Assembly (NCBI GenBank): GCA_001873105.1
Contig: MNYN01000019.1
Span: forward strand, 1 to 34,971
Length of the DNA stretch: 34,971 nt
From: Flavobacteriaceae bacterium CG2_30_34_30
Lineage (GTDB): Bacteria; Bacteroidota; Bacteroidia; Flavobacteriales; Flavobacteriaceae
Reading direction: 5' to 3'
How positions within the stretch are numbered: position 1 is the stretch's first letter; the number at the start of each line of letters is the position of its first letter. The position numbers and the translations under genes are program-made. Below the pieces are notes generated by a model, which was not told the DNA's origin, searched no databases, and saw only the letters and a program-made list of their open reading frames with translations. Shown here in pieces: positions 14,555 through 23,228 of the stretch.

Positions 14555-17470
14555 TTAAAATATAAAATTAAACCCTAAAACAAAACCTCTTGGTCTTGGA
14601 TAGAAATTATTGTCAATACCGCTGCTTATTTCAGGGTCAAGACCTTTGTAGTCTGTAATAGTAAAAAGGTTTGTACCAGTAATGCTCGCTCTAAAGTTAA
14701 CGTGCTCAAAAGGAATAGTATAACCTAAAGATATGTTATCCAATCTTACAAAGTCGGCTTTTCTAATGTAATAGTCAGAAAAAAGTTGCGAGTTAAAGAA
14801 ATTTGTTTCTAAAACATTCGTACTTCCATTAAAATAGAAATCGCCCGGAGCATCTTCAATAAATCGGTAATTTCCAATATCAGAATACACATTATTATAA
14901 ACGTAGTTTCCTAAGCTTCCGCGGAAAGTAAAGGCAAAATCTAGATTTTTATAGGTTAAACTTGAAGAAAACCCAATAAAGGCATCTGGGGTGGCTTTTT
15001 TGTATGCTACTCTATCGGCTTCAGTTATTTGATTATCGCCATTAACATCAACATACGCTCCTTCAATGGGGCTTCCCGCTTGGTCATATACTTGTCTAAA
15101 CACAAAAAAGGTGGTTGGATCATATCCTGGTTTCCAAATTTGAATGTTGTTACCAACACCACCACTAATACCACCTCTGGGGATAAAAAAGTTTGCATCG
15201 CCGCTTAAGTTAAGTTTGGTAATTTCTAAATCCTGAAGTGTAGCATTTGCATTAACACTCCATTTCAAGTTTTCAGATTGTAGGATATCTATATCCAAGT
15301 TAGCTTCTATCCCTCTACTTTTAGTTTCGCCAACGTTTGTTGTTAAAAAGTCAGATAGGTTAGAGCCTGCAGGCACTGGAACCTGTGCTAATAAGTCAAT
15401 GGTTTCTCTATAATAAGCATCTACTGAAAGGTTTATTCTGTTTTTAAGGAATCCAAAGTCAACCCCCACATTATATTGTTCAGTTTCTTCCCAGCGCAAG
15501 TTTTCATCAAAAGCTTGTGGTCGTAAGGTGTTTACAAAAGCATCTCCAAATTGCACACTAGCAGAAGCTTGCCCTGGAGTAAAAATACCTAAATAGCCAT
15601 AATTTGGTCCTATTTCCTGATTCCCGGTTACACCATATCCAGCTCTTAGTTTTAAGTTGGAAATAGTTTGGGAGTTTGCTAAAAATTCTTCATTATTTAT
15701 TTTCCACCCTACTGATACAGCCGGGAAATTACCCCAACGATTTGCGTCTCCAAATCTAGAAGAACCGTCTCTTCTAAAACTTGCTGAAATAAAATATTTA
15801 GAGGCAAAATCAAGGTTTAATCTTCCAAAATAACCCTCTAAAGAGTTTCTGTTTTTTATTGTAGGTTTGGTTATAAGCACTCCTAGCTCTGTAACTTGTT
15901 GATCAGATTCTACATAAAACTCTTGGTAAGAATGACCTACTGTAAAGTCATAATTTAAATTCAAACCCTCAACAAAGTTTTTATAGACTAGAAATACATC
16001 TAAATTTACATTTCTATTTAAACCGGAATAAAAGTTTCTAAACTCACCGTTTAATTGTGAAGCTGAATTTTCACTTATAAATTGTCTTCCATCTAATTCA
16101 GCATAATCATAACCAGCATTGGTATTAATGGTAACTTTATCGTAAAAGGGGAGTTTATAGGAAGCATTAAAATTAGTGATATTTCGTTTGCTTCTGGCTT
16201 TATTATCGTCTTGTTCTAATTGTGCCACCGGATTTTTTGGTGCTAATGCAATAGGGTCACCATTGGGCTGTACATATTCAAAAAAGCCGTCAAAAGGACT
16301 TCCATCACTTAGCACAGGTTGAGTGGGGTCAAACACTATTGCATTTCTAATAGCGCCGCGGTTTGCAAATACGTTATCATCAAAACTTCCTACGCTAGTT
16401 AGATTTAATTTTAAATCATCATTTAGGAGATTGCTGCCTAGGTTAAGAGTAATAGCATTTCTTCTAAACAAATCGTTTCCTAAAACACCTTGACGGGAAG
16501 TATTATTATAATTAACTCGATAGTTAAATTTTTCAAATCCTTCTGAAAAGGTAATATCGTGAATTCCACCTGTTGCTGATCGATATACTTCGTTTTGCCA
16601 ATCGGTAGATGCAGATCCTAAAGGTTTAGCTGGATTGTTGTCAGACCTTGCATTAATTAATGCTCTAAATTCATCTCCATTAAAAACATCAATTTTATCG
16701 GTTACATTATCTACAGAAAATTGAAAACCGTATTCAATTTGAAAAGGAGCTCCTTTTTTAGTTCGTTTGGTGGTGATTAATATGACACCATTTGAGGCTC
16801 TAGAGCCATAAATAGCTGTAGCTGAAGCATCTTTTAAAATAACCATTTCTTCAATTTCAGTAGGGTTGATGGCATTTAAAGCATTTCTAACTCCTTGAAC
16901 GCCTCTTTGGTCTAAAGGTACACCATCAATAACAATAAGTGGGTTGTTGTTTGCTGATAAGGAAGATCCTCCACGAATTCTAATTTCGGCACCTTCTCCT
17001 GGAGCACCACCACCGGTAGTAATCCTTACACCGGCAGATTTGCCAGAAAGTAGTTGGTCTGCTGACACAATTGCGCCTTTATTAAATTCTTCTGAGGTTA
17101 CCTTTTGTACCGCACCTGTTACGGCTTCTTTTCTGGTGGATCCATAACCAACCACTACCACTTCGTCAAGTTTAGCAGCGTCTTCTTGAAGACTAATATC
17201 TATTTTACTTTGACCTTGGAAAACAACTTCTTGTTTTACATAACCTACATAGGAATAAACAATGCTCTGTCCACTTGATACTTTTAGCGTGTAATTTCCA
17301 TCAATATCTGTTATTGTACCTGTGGCAGTTCCTTTTATTATTACATTTACACCTGACATGGATAACCCGGAACCTTGGTCGGTAACTGTTCCTCTTACTT
17401 CAGATTGGGAAAATGCTAAACATGGAAATAATACAAACAATAACAAATACACTTTTAAATAATGTTTCAT
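14555..17470 (-). CDS. susC: SusC/RagA-family TonB-linked outer-membrane transporter
   Basis: A 971-residue protein: signal peptide (1-21), a carboxypeptidase-D-like N-terminal extension (about 24-95; VRGTVTDQGSGLSMSGVNV), a TonB-box-like segment (DEVVVVGYGSTRKEAVTGA, 102-120), a plug domain (IRIRGGSSLSANNNPLIVIDG and DASATAIYGSRASNGVILI) and a 22-strand beta-barrel ending in FVLGFNFIF with the terminal Phe needed for barrel insertion. It imports oligosaccharides with energy from TonB. It is first in the susC-susD-susE unit. A perfect 16-bp palindrome lies 109-124 bp upstream and probably binds the divergent LacI-type regulator. Confidence 0.94.
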   Translation of the reverse strand: MKHYLKVYLLLFVLFPCLAFSQSEVRGTVTDQGSGLSMSGVNVIIKGTATGTITDIDGNYTLKVSSGQSIVYSYVGYVKQEVVFQGQSKIDISLQEDAAKLDEVVVVGYGSTRKEAVTGAVQKVTSEEFNKGAIVSADQLLSGKSAGVRITTGGGAPGEGAEIRIRGGSSLSANNNPLIVIDGVPLDQRGVQGVRNALNAINPTEIEEMVILKDASATAIYGSRASNGVILITTKRTKKGAPFQIEYGFQFSVDNVTDKIDVFNGDEFRALINARSDNNPAKPLGSASTDWQNEVYRSATGGIHDITFSEGFEKFNYRVNYNNTSRQGVLGNDLFRRNAITLNLGSNLLNDDLKLNLTSVGSFDDNVFANRGAIRNAIVFDPTQPVLSDGSPFDGFFEYVQPNGDPIALAPKNPVAQLEQDDNKARSKRNITNFNASYKLPFYDKVTINTNAGYDYAELDGRQFISENSASQLNGEFRNFYSGLNRNVNLDVFLVYKNFVEGLNLNYDFTVGHSYQEFYVESDQQVTELGVLITKPTIKNRNSLEGYFGRLNLDFASKYFISASFRRDGSSRFGDANRWGNFPAVSVGWKINNEEFLANSQTISNLKLRAGYGVTGNQEIGPNYGYLGIFTPGQASASVQFGDAFVNTLRPQAFDENLRWEETEQYNVGVDFGFLKNRINLSVDAYYRETIDLLAQVPVPAGSNLSDFLTTNVGETKSRGIEANLDIDILQSENLKWSVNANATLQDLEITKLNLSGDANFFIPRGGISGGVGNNIQIWKPGYDPTTFFVFRQVYDQAGSPIEGAYVDVNGDNQITEADRVAYKKATPDAFIGFSSSLTYKNLDFAFTFRGSLGNYVYNNVYSDIGNYRFIEDAPGDFYFNGSTNVLETNFFNSQLFSDYYIRKADFVRLDNISLGYTIPFEHVNFRASITGTNLFTITDYKGLDPEISSGIDNNFYPRPRGFVLGFNFIF

Positions 17471-17578
17471 ATAGTTATTTACTTATTATTAAATTAATCA
17501 ATCACCTTATTTTTAACTTCCGCACCGAAATTAACACAAATTTCATATAAATTTAACTTTCTGTTTTTCTAAAAGATA

Positions 17579-17594
17579 ACGAAAACGTTTTCGT
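17579..17594. promoter_or_regulatory. candidate LacI-family operator
   Basis: Perfect 16-bp palindrome ACGAAAACGTTTTCGT with the central CG typical of LacI/CcpA-type operators, in the divergent gap between susC (start 17470) and the LacI-type gene. A weak -7-like box for susC (GAAATTTG on the minus strand, 17537-17544) would put the site about 50-55 bp upstream of the start, a place more typical of activation than of blocking. The palindrome is certain; protein and mode of action are inferred. Confidence 0.7.
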
Positions 17595-17722
17595 GTTAAT
17601 AAGTTTTAAAAGTTTAACACTTAAAGAGTTGTTTGCCTTTATCTTTTTATGGATGTGTTATCCTTTTTTAGCTTTTTTACAAAATCTTTTAATATCTTTA
17701 GATCATGTATGTACCAAACCAA

Positions 17723-18766
17723 ATGCATAAACTTACTTTAAAAAATATCGCTAAAGAAATAGGCGTTTCGATTTCAACGGTTTCTAAAGCTTTAAAAGAT
17801 AACCCAGAAATAAGTGAAGATACGCGACAAAAGATAAAAGCTTTTGCTAAACTCTATAACTACAAACCAAATAATATTGCACTAAGTTTAAAAAATAGAA
17901 AAACAAAAACCATAGGTGTTATTATACCTGAAATTGTTCACTATTTTTTTACTACGGTAATAAGTGGCATTGAAGAAGTAGCAAATCAAAGAGGATATAA
18001 TGTAATTATAGGGCTTTCTAATGAATCCTTCCAAAAGGAAGTAATTAATATGGAAATGCTGGCAAATGGTAGTATAGATGGTTTTATTCTTTCGGTATCT
18101 AAAGAAACACAACTTTTAAAAGATTTTCACCATTTAGAAGAAACCATAAACCAAGGCATGCCTATTGTGATGTTTGACAGAACTATAAATGAAATACTTT
18201 GTGACAAAGTAATTGTAGATGACTCTGAAGGTGCTAAAAATGCAGTACTAAAATTAATAGATTTAGGATGTAAAGACGTTGCTATCATTACTACCGAAGA
18301 CCATGTTAACGTAGGAAAACTTAGAACAAAAGGGTACAAAATGGCATTGAGAAGTAGAAATATTTCAAAATCTAACGAGCATATTTTACACTTAGAGGAA
18401 AGGCTCTATGACCCTATATTCATTAAGGAATTAGAAGTTGTTATTTTAGATTTTTTAAAACTTAATCCTACAATCGATGGTATTTTTGCTGTGAATGAAG
18501 TGTATGCGCTATCTGCAATCAAAGCTGCAAAAAAATTGTTTAAAGAAGTTCCTAAAGACCTAAAAGTTATCGGATTTACTGACGGAATCCTTTCAAAATA
18601 CGCTACTCCTAGTCTTTCTACGATGAGCCAGCACGGTAAAATTTTAGGAATGAAAGCAGCAGAATTACTAATAAGACGATTAGAATCAACTGACGTTGAT
18701 TTTCCTTTTCAAACCGTAATAGTAGAAACAGAATTGATAGAAAGAGAAACTACAAAAAATATTTAA
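17723..18766 (+). CDS. LacI/GalR-family regulator of the maltodextrin locus
   Basis: The ATG at 17723 gives 347 residues beginning MHKLTLKNIAKEIGVSISTV, the normal N-terminus of the family; an ATG 18 bases earlier adds six atypical residues. The helix-turn-helix and hinge helix cover about residues 3-55 (STVSKALKDNPEIS, then NNIALSLKNRKT). The periplasmic-binding-protein-like domain follows (TIGVIIPEIVHYFFTTVISG, DGFILSVSKE, DGIFAVNEVYAL, VIGFTDG). LacI proteins sense sugars or sugar phosphates. The gene is transcribed away from susC, with the 16-bp palindrome between them, and heads the utilisation gene set. A weak box TATCTTTA at 17693-17700 would place the start near 17706, which also favours the later ATG. 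Confidence 0.9.
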   Translation: MHKLTLKNIAKEIGVSISTVSKALKDNPEISEDTRQKIKAFAKLYNYKPNNIALSLKNRKTKTIGVIIPEIVHYFFTTVISGIEEVANQRGYNVIIGLSNESFQKEVINMEMLANGSIDGFILSVSKETQLLKDFHHLEETINQGMPIVMFDRTINEILCDKVIVDDSEGAKNAVLKLIDLGCKDVAIITTEDHVNVGKLRTKGYKMALRSRNISKSNEHILHLEERLYDPIFIKELEVVILDFLKLNPTIDGIFAVNEVYALSAIKAAKKLFKEVPKDLKVIGFTDGILSKYATPSLSTMSQHGKILGMKAAELLIRRLESTDVDFPFQTVIVETELIERETTKNI

Positions 18767-18797
18767 CTTTTTACTTAAAAAAATTCTATATTTACAA

Positions 18798-18879
18798 TCT
18801 AATTTATTAGACCTTATTTTAACTTCCAAAATTATAAATAAGTCTAATACTATTAGGCTTATCGTTTTAATCTAATTTA
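18798..18879. promoter_or_regulatory. cluster of TCTAAT inverted repeats upstream of the MFS gene
   Basis: In the 119-bp gap before the transporter gene are TCTAAT-TT-ATTAGA (18798-18811), AAGTCTAAT-ACT-ATTAGGCTT (18840-18860; one mismatch in 9-bp arms) and a further half-site TCTAATTTA (18871-18879). An 11-base direct repeat AATCTAATTTA occurs at 18796 and 18869. The arms differ from the 16-bp palindrome at 17579, so a second regulator or an mRNA structure is possible. Confidence 0.45.
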
Positions 18880-18885
18880 AACGGT

Positions 18886-20259
18886 ATGCAAAAACCTAAA
18901 TTAAAATTCTGGGAAATTTGGAACATGAGTTTCGGTTTTCTAGGAATTCAGTTTGGATTTGCCCTTCAAGGGGGCTTTATGTCCAGAATTTTTCAAACTC
19001 TTGGCGCTGAAAAAGATCTAATTCCTCTTTTATGGTTAGCTGCACCTCTTACAGGTCTTATAATACAACCTATCATTGGTTATTTAAGTGACCATACTTG
19101 GCATTCCAGACTAGGAAGACGTAGACCTTATTTTTTAATTGGTGCTATTTTAAGTTCTATTACTCTATTTTTTGTTCCCCATTCTCCCGTATTATGGGTG
19201 GCGGCAGGTTGTTTATGGATTTTAGATGCTTCTATTAATATTAGTATGGAGCCATTTAGAGCTTTGGTGGCCGACAAACTTCATGAATCTCAAAGGTCTT
19301 ATGGTTTTGTCATACAAACACTTATTATAGGTATTGGAACCTGGATTGCCAGTAATTTACCATGGTTAATTAGTGAACTTGGTGTTAGTAATGATGCTGC
19401 CCCGGGTATTGTGCCCATGTCAGTAAAAGTTGCTTTCGCCATTGGCGGGTTTGTTTTTCTATCAAGTATTGTATTCAGCGTCATAAAGACTACAGAATAT
19501 CCTCCTGAAGATTTTGAGACTTTCAAAAAGGAAAAAAAAGAAGCACGTTTTATCAATGATTTTAAACATGGTTTTCTGTTTATGCCAAAAACAATGGTAA
19601 AATTGGGTGTTATCCAATTCTTTAGTTGGTTTGCATTTTTTACAATGTGGAGTATGGCAACACCTGCACTTACAGAACACGTTTTTAAGGCACCTATACC
19701 AATTGAATCTTCCTATAATTTTGAAAACTCCCAAGAAAAAGAACGTTTTAGTAATGACAATATTAAATATCAAGATGCCGCAAACCTTGTGGGATCTGCT
19801 ATGGGCGTTTACGGTTTATCCTCCATGGCTTTTGCTTTACTACTCGCTTTTTATACTTCAAAAAGAAGAATTAATCGAAAATATATTCATTTAGCCTCCC
19901 TTTTTTTAGGAGGTGTCGGATTTTTAGGAATGTTTTATATTCCTGACCCTTCTGTTTTAAAATACTGCTTTTTACTTATAGGTATTTCTTGGGGAAGCAT
20001 TCTCTCTATGCCTTATGCTATGCTTTCCAGCTCAGTAAATCCCAAACAAATGGGAATGATGATGGGTCTATTTAATATGTTTATTGTTATTCCTCAAATA
20101 GTTGCCGCATTAGGAGGAATTAATATATTATCACGTTTGATTGGCTCTGAAACGATACATACGATGACATTAGCAGGAATTTCACTAATCATTGCCGGCT
20201 TGTGTAATCTTTTAATTACTAACAAAAATGCTATTTCTTACCAGTCAAAAGATATATAA
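18886..20259 (+). CDS. MFS sugar transporter (SLC45/GPH-like, probable maltose permease)
   Basis: A 457-residue protein with 12 predicted membrane helices. The loop between helices 2 and 3 reads GYLSDHTWHSRLGRRRPY (65-82), the MFS signature as found in sucrose/maltose H+ symporters of the SLC45-like group. NISMEPFRALVADKL follows in helix 4/loop 4-5. An extra hydrophilic insertion after helix 7 (about residues 270-300; YNFENSQEKERF) is seen in bacterial members of this group. It should import maltose or small maltodextrins from periplasm to cytoplasm, feeding the GH65 phosphorylase two genes downstream. The next gene starts 3 bp after its stop. Confidence 0.85.
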   Translation: MQKPKLKFWEIWNMSFGFLGIQFGFALQGGFMSRIFQTLGAEKDLIPLLWLAAPLTGLIIQPIIGYLSDHTWHSRLGRRRPYFLIGAILSSITLFFVPHSPVLWVAAGCLWILDASINISMEPFRALVADKLHESQRSYGFVIQTLIIGIGTWIASNLPWLISELGVSNDAAPGIVPMSVKVAFAIGGFVFLSSIVFSVIKTTEYPPEDFETFKKEKKEARFINDFKHGFLFMPKTMVKLGVIQFFSWFAFFTMWSMATPALTEHVFKAPIPIESSYNFENSQEKERFSNDNIKYQDAANLVGSAMGVYGLSSMAFALLLAFYTSKRRINRKYIHLASLFLGGVGFLGMFYIPDPSVLKYCFLLIGISWGSILSMPYAMLSSSVNPKQMGMMMGLFNMFIVIPQIVAALGGINILSRLIGSETIHTMTLAGISLIIAGLCNLLITNKNAISYQSKDI

Positions 20260-20262
20260 AAA

Positions 20263-20916
20263 ATGAAAAAAACGTGTTTTATTTTTGATCTAGATGGTGT
20301 ACTTGTAGATACTGCAAAATTTCATTTTATTGCTTGGCAAAATCTGGCTAAAAGTTTAGATATTAACTTTACCGAAAAACAAAACGAAGAACTAAAGGGA
20401 GTAAGTAGAATAAAATCTTTAGAAAAAATTTTAGCATGGGGCAATAAAACAATTAATGAAGAAACCTTCCAATATTTAATGAAACAAAAAAATGAAGAAT
20501 ATTTGGGTTGTGTAAAAAAAATGACCCAAGAGGATCTTCTGCCAGGAGTTTTGCCTGTTTTAAACTATTTAAGAAAAAATAATCAAACATTAGCATTAGG
20601 ATCGGCAAGTAAAAATGCCAAAACTATTCTGCAAAAAACAGCAATTACTTCTTATTTTCAAGCCATTGTTGATGGAAATTCCGTAACCAAAGCGAAACCT
20701 GACCCCGAAGTTTTCCTTAAAGCAGCACAGCTTTTAAATTGCCCCACAAATAAGTGCGTTGTTTTTGAAGATTCTGTGGCAGGAATCCAAGCGGCTAATA
20801 CTGCAGGCATGTACTCCATTGGAATAGGGAATGATAAAATACTAAAAGAAGCTAACTTTATTTTTCCTTCTTTCCATCAAATCAAAATACCCTTCATTCA
20901 GTCATTAATGGATTAA
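20263..20916 (+). CDS. pgmB: beta-phosphoglucomutase
   Basis: A 217-residue HAD-superfamily phosphatase-like mutase. The DLDG motif gives nucleophile Asp9 and acid/base Asp11. GVSRIKSL (46-53) is the cap-domain substrate loop, LGSASKNA (112-119) has the motif-2 Ser, and KAKPDPEVF (143-151) and FEDSVAGIQAA (168-178) carry the Lys and Mg-binding residues. It converts beta-glucose-1-phosphate to glucose-6-phosphate. Gene order transporter - pgmB - GH65 with gaps of 3 and 5 bp is the standard setting for use of inverting disaccharide phosphorylases. It is cytoplasmic, as shown by the absence of a signal peptide. Confidence 0.92.
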   Translation: MKKTCFIFDLDGVLVDTAKFHFIAWQNLAKSLDINFTEKQNEELKGVSRIKSLEKILAWGNKTINEETFQYLMKQKNEEYLGCVKKMTQEDLLPGVLPVLNYLRKNNQTLALGSASKNAKTILQKTAITSYFQAIVDGNSVTKAKPDPEVFLKAAQLLNCPTNKCVVFEDSVAGIQAANTAGMYSIGIGNDKILKEANFIFPSFHQIKIPFIQSLMD

Positions 20917-20921
20917 TAAAT

Positions 20922-23228
20922 ATGAATCAAGATTATATACAACCAAACCCGTGGTCTATCCTTGAAGAAGGATTTAACCCAAAACACGTAAAATCCTCTG
21001 AAAGTTTATTTAGTATTGGTAATGGAGCCATGGGGCAACGTGCCAATTTTGAAGAAAAATACACTGGAAACACATTTCAAGGAAGCTATATAGCTGGGGT
21101 TTATTATCCCGATAAAACACGCGTAGGATGGTGGAAAAATGGCTATCCTGAATATTTTGCAAAAGTACTTAATGCACCGTCGTGGATAGGAATTAATGTA
21201 ATTATAAACAACGAAGTACTCGACTTAAATACTTGTGCAAAAATAAAAAATTTCAAAAGAGACCTTAATATGAAAGAAGGTGTTCTCTACCGAAGTTTTC
21301 AGGCAACACTTCAAAATGGAATAGAAATAGCTGTAAAATCTACTCGCTTCTTAAGTCTTGCTTATGATGAATTAGGCGTAATAAACTTTGAGGTAATACC
21401 CATAAATCAAGACGCAACTATCTCTTTTACATCCTATTTAGACAGTGATATAAAAAATCAAGACAGTAACTGGGATGATCAGTTTTGGGATACTACCCAC
21501 GTGTTAATAGAAAACCATCAGGCACATATCCATTCAAATACAAGAAAAACATTTTTCTATGTAAACACTTTTATGGAAAACAAAACATTTCTTAATGGAA
21601 AAGAATTACTAATAGCTCCAAAAATTAGTTCCACTCCTATCTTTGCTAGTATGTGCTTCACAAAAAAAATTCTTAAAGGCGATATATTTAGTATTCAAAA
21701 ACTTGGCGGTTATACTACTTCATTAAACCATGACATAGACAAGTTAATATTAGCTGCAAAAAATACCCTTGAGATAGCAACTAATTTGGGGTTTGAAAAA
21801 CTAAAACAAACACAAATAAATTCTTGGGACAACATCTGGCAAAAAAGCGATGTTACTATCGAGGGTGATGTAAAAGCACAACAGGGTATTCGGTTTGCAA
21901 TCTTTCAGCTAAATCAAACCTATTTAGGAAAAGACAGCCGATTAAATATTGGCCCTAAAGGGTTTACAGGCGAAAAATACGGCGGAAGTACCTATTGGGA
22001 CACTGAGGCCTATTGCATCCCTTTTTATATGGTAACTAAAAATAATCTAGTTGCAAGAAATTTACTAGCGTATAGATACAGTCAATTAGACAAGGCCATA
22101 GATAATGCCACAAAGCTAGGATTTTCAAATGGAGCAGCATTATTTCCAATGGTTACTATGAATGGTGAAGAATGTCATAACGAATGGGAAATTACCTTTG
22201 AAGAAATTCACCGAAACGGTGCAATTGCTTTTGCTATTTTTAATTACGTACGATATACGGGAGATTACAATTACATTCCTGAAAAAGGATTAGAAGTGCT
22301 TATTGCAATTGCTCGTTTTTGGCAACAAAGAGCCTCTTTTTCAACTGAAAAAAACAAGTATGTGATTTTAGGCGTTACAGGACCAAACGAATATGAAAAT
22401 AACGTAAACAATAATTGGTACACTAATTATATAGCTAAGTGGTGTATTGATTATGCTGTTGAACAAATTAATTATATCAAAGAACATATTAAAAAAGAAT
22501 ATGCGCGTATAATGCATAAAGTAAAACTTTCGCAAGCAGAAATCCTTAAATGGAAATCTGTTGCTGAAAACCTCTACTTCCCTTATGATGAAAACAAAAA
22601 AGTTTTTTTACAACAAGAAGGGTTTCTTGATAAAGAACTAATTCCTGTAAAAGAGTTAGACAAAACGCAAAGACCAATCAATCAAAATTGGTCATGGGAT
22701 AAAATTTTGCGTTCCGTGTATATCAAACAAGCCGATGTACTCCAAGGTTTCTACTTTTTTGAAGACCATTTTACTACAGAAGTGTTAGAACGTCATTTTA
22801 ATTTTTACGAGCCCTTCACTGTTCATGAATCTTCACTTTCACCCTGTGTGCACGCCATTCAAGCTGCTAAATTAGGACGTTTGGAACAAGCTTATCAATT
22901 TTATTTACGCTCCTCAAGATTAGATCTAGAGGATTACAACCAAGAAGTTGAAGAAGGGTGCCACATCACTAGCATGGCAGGCACTTGGATGAGTATAGTT
23001 GAAGGTTTTGGCGGTATGCGAATTAAAAAAAACAACCTTTGCTTTTCACCAAAAATTCCAAATCAGTGGATTTCTTATTCCTTTAAAATTAATTTTAGAG
23101 GGCAAATAATTCAAGTTGATGTAACCAAAGAAGGTAGCACTTTTGAACTTCATGGAAATACACCAATAGAAATTGTTTTACATAAAAAGACATTGACTTT
23201 AAATCCAAATAAAAAAATGATCTTATGA
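20922..23228 (+). CDS. GH65 disaccharide phosphorylase, probably maltose phosphorylase
   Basis: A 768-residue cytoplasmic enzyme. The N-terminal beta-sandwich (about 1-270) precedes an (alpha/alpha)6 barrel. TYWDTEAYCIPFYM (357-370), NGEECHNEWEITFEEIHRNG (414-433) and VTGPNEYENNVNNNWYTN (485-502) are hallmark segments; Glu490 in GPNEYE corresponds by position to the general acid Glu487 of Lactobacillus brevis maltose phosphorylase. HESSLS (635-640) is the phosphate-binding loop. It should split maltose with phosphate to glucose and beta-glucose-1-phosphate. Kojibiose, nigerose or trehalose phosphorylases share the fold, but the maltodextrin setting and residues favour maltose. The stop overlaps the next start by 4 bases (ATGA), showing translational coupling. 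Confidence 0.88.
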   Translation: MNQDYIQPNPWSILEEGFNPKHVKSSESLFSIGNGAMGQRANFEEKYTGNTFQGSYIAGVYYPDKTRVGWWKNGYPEYFAKVLNAPSWIGINVIINNEVLDLNTCAKIKNFKRDLNMKEGVLYRSFQATLQNGIEIAVKSTRFLSLAYDELGVINFEVIPINQDATISFTSYLDSDIKNQDSNWDDQFWDTTHVLIENHQAHIHSNTRKTFFYVNTFMENKTFLNGKELLIAPKISSTPIFASMCFTKKILKGDIFSIQKLGGYTTSLNHDIDKLILAAKNTLEIATNLGFEKLKQTQINSWDNIWQKSDVTIEGDVKAQQGIRFAIFQLNQTYLGKDSRLNIGPKGFTGEKYGGSTYWDTEAYCIPFYMVTKNNLVARNLLAYRYSQLDKAIDNATKLGFSNGAALFPMVTMNGEECHNEWEITFEEIHRNGAIAFAIFNYVRYTGDYNYIPEKGLEVLIAIARFWQQRASFSTEKNKYVILGVTGPNEYENNVNNNWYTNYIAKWCIDYAVEQINYIKEHIKKEYARIMHKVKLSQAEILKWKSVAENLYFPYDENKKVFLQQEGFLDKELIPVKELDKTQRPINQNWSWDKILRSVYIKQADVLQGFYFFEDHFTTEVLERHFNFYEPFTVHESSLSPCVHAIQAAKLGRLEQAYQFYLRSSRLDLEDYNQEVEEGCHITSMAGTWMSIVEGFGGMRIKKNNLCFSPKIPNQWISYSFKINFRGQIIQVDVTKEGSTFELHGNTPIEIVLHKKTLTLNPNKKMIL

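Noticed and set aside
17471-17722. Divergent gap examined for a small RNA or riboswitch
   Set aside because: Apart from the 16-bp palindrome and weak promoter-like boxes, I see no stable GC-rich stem or known aptamer pattern.
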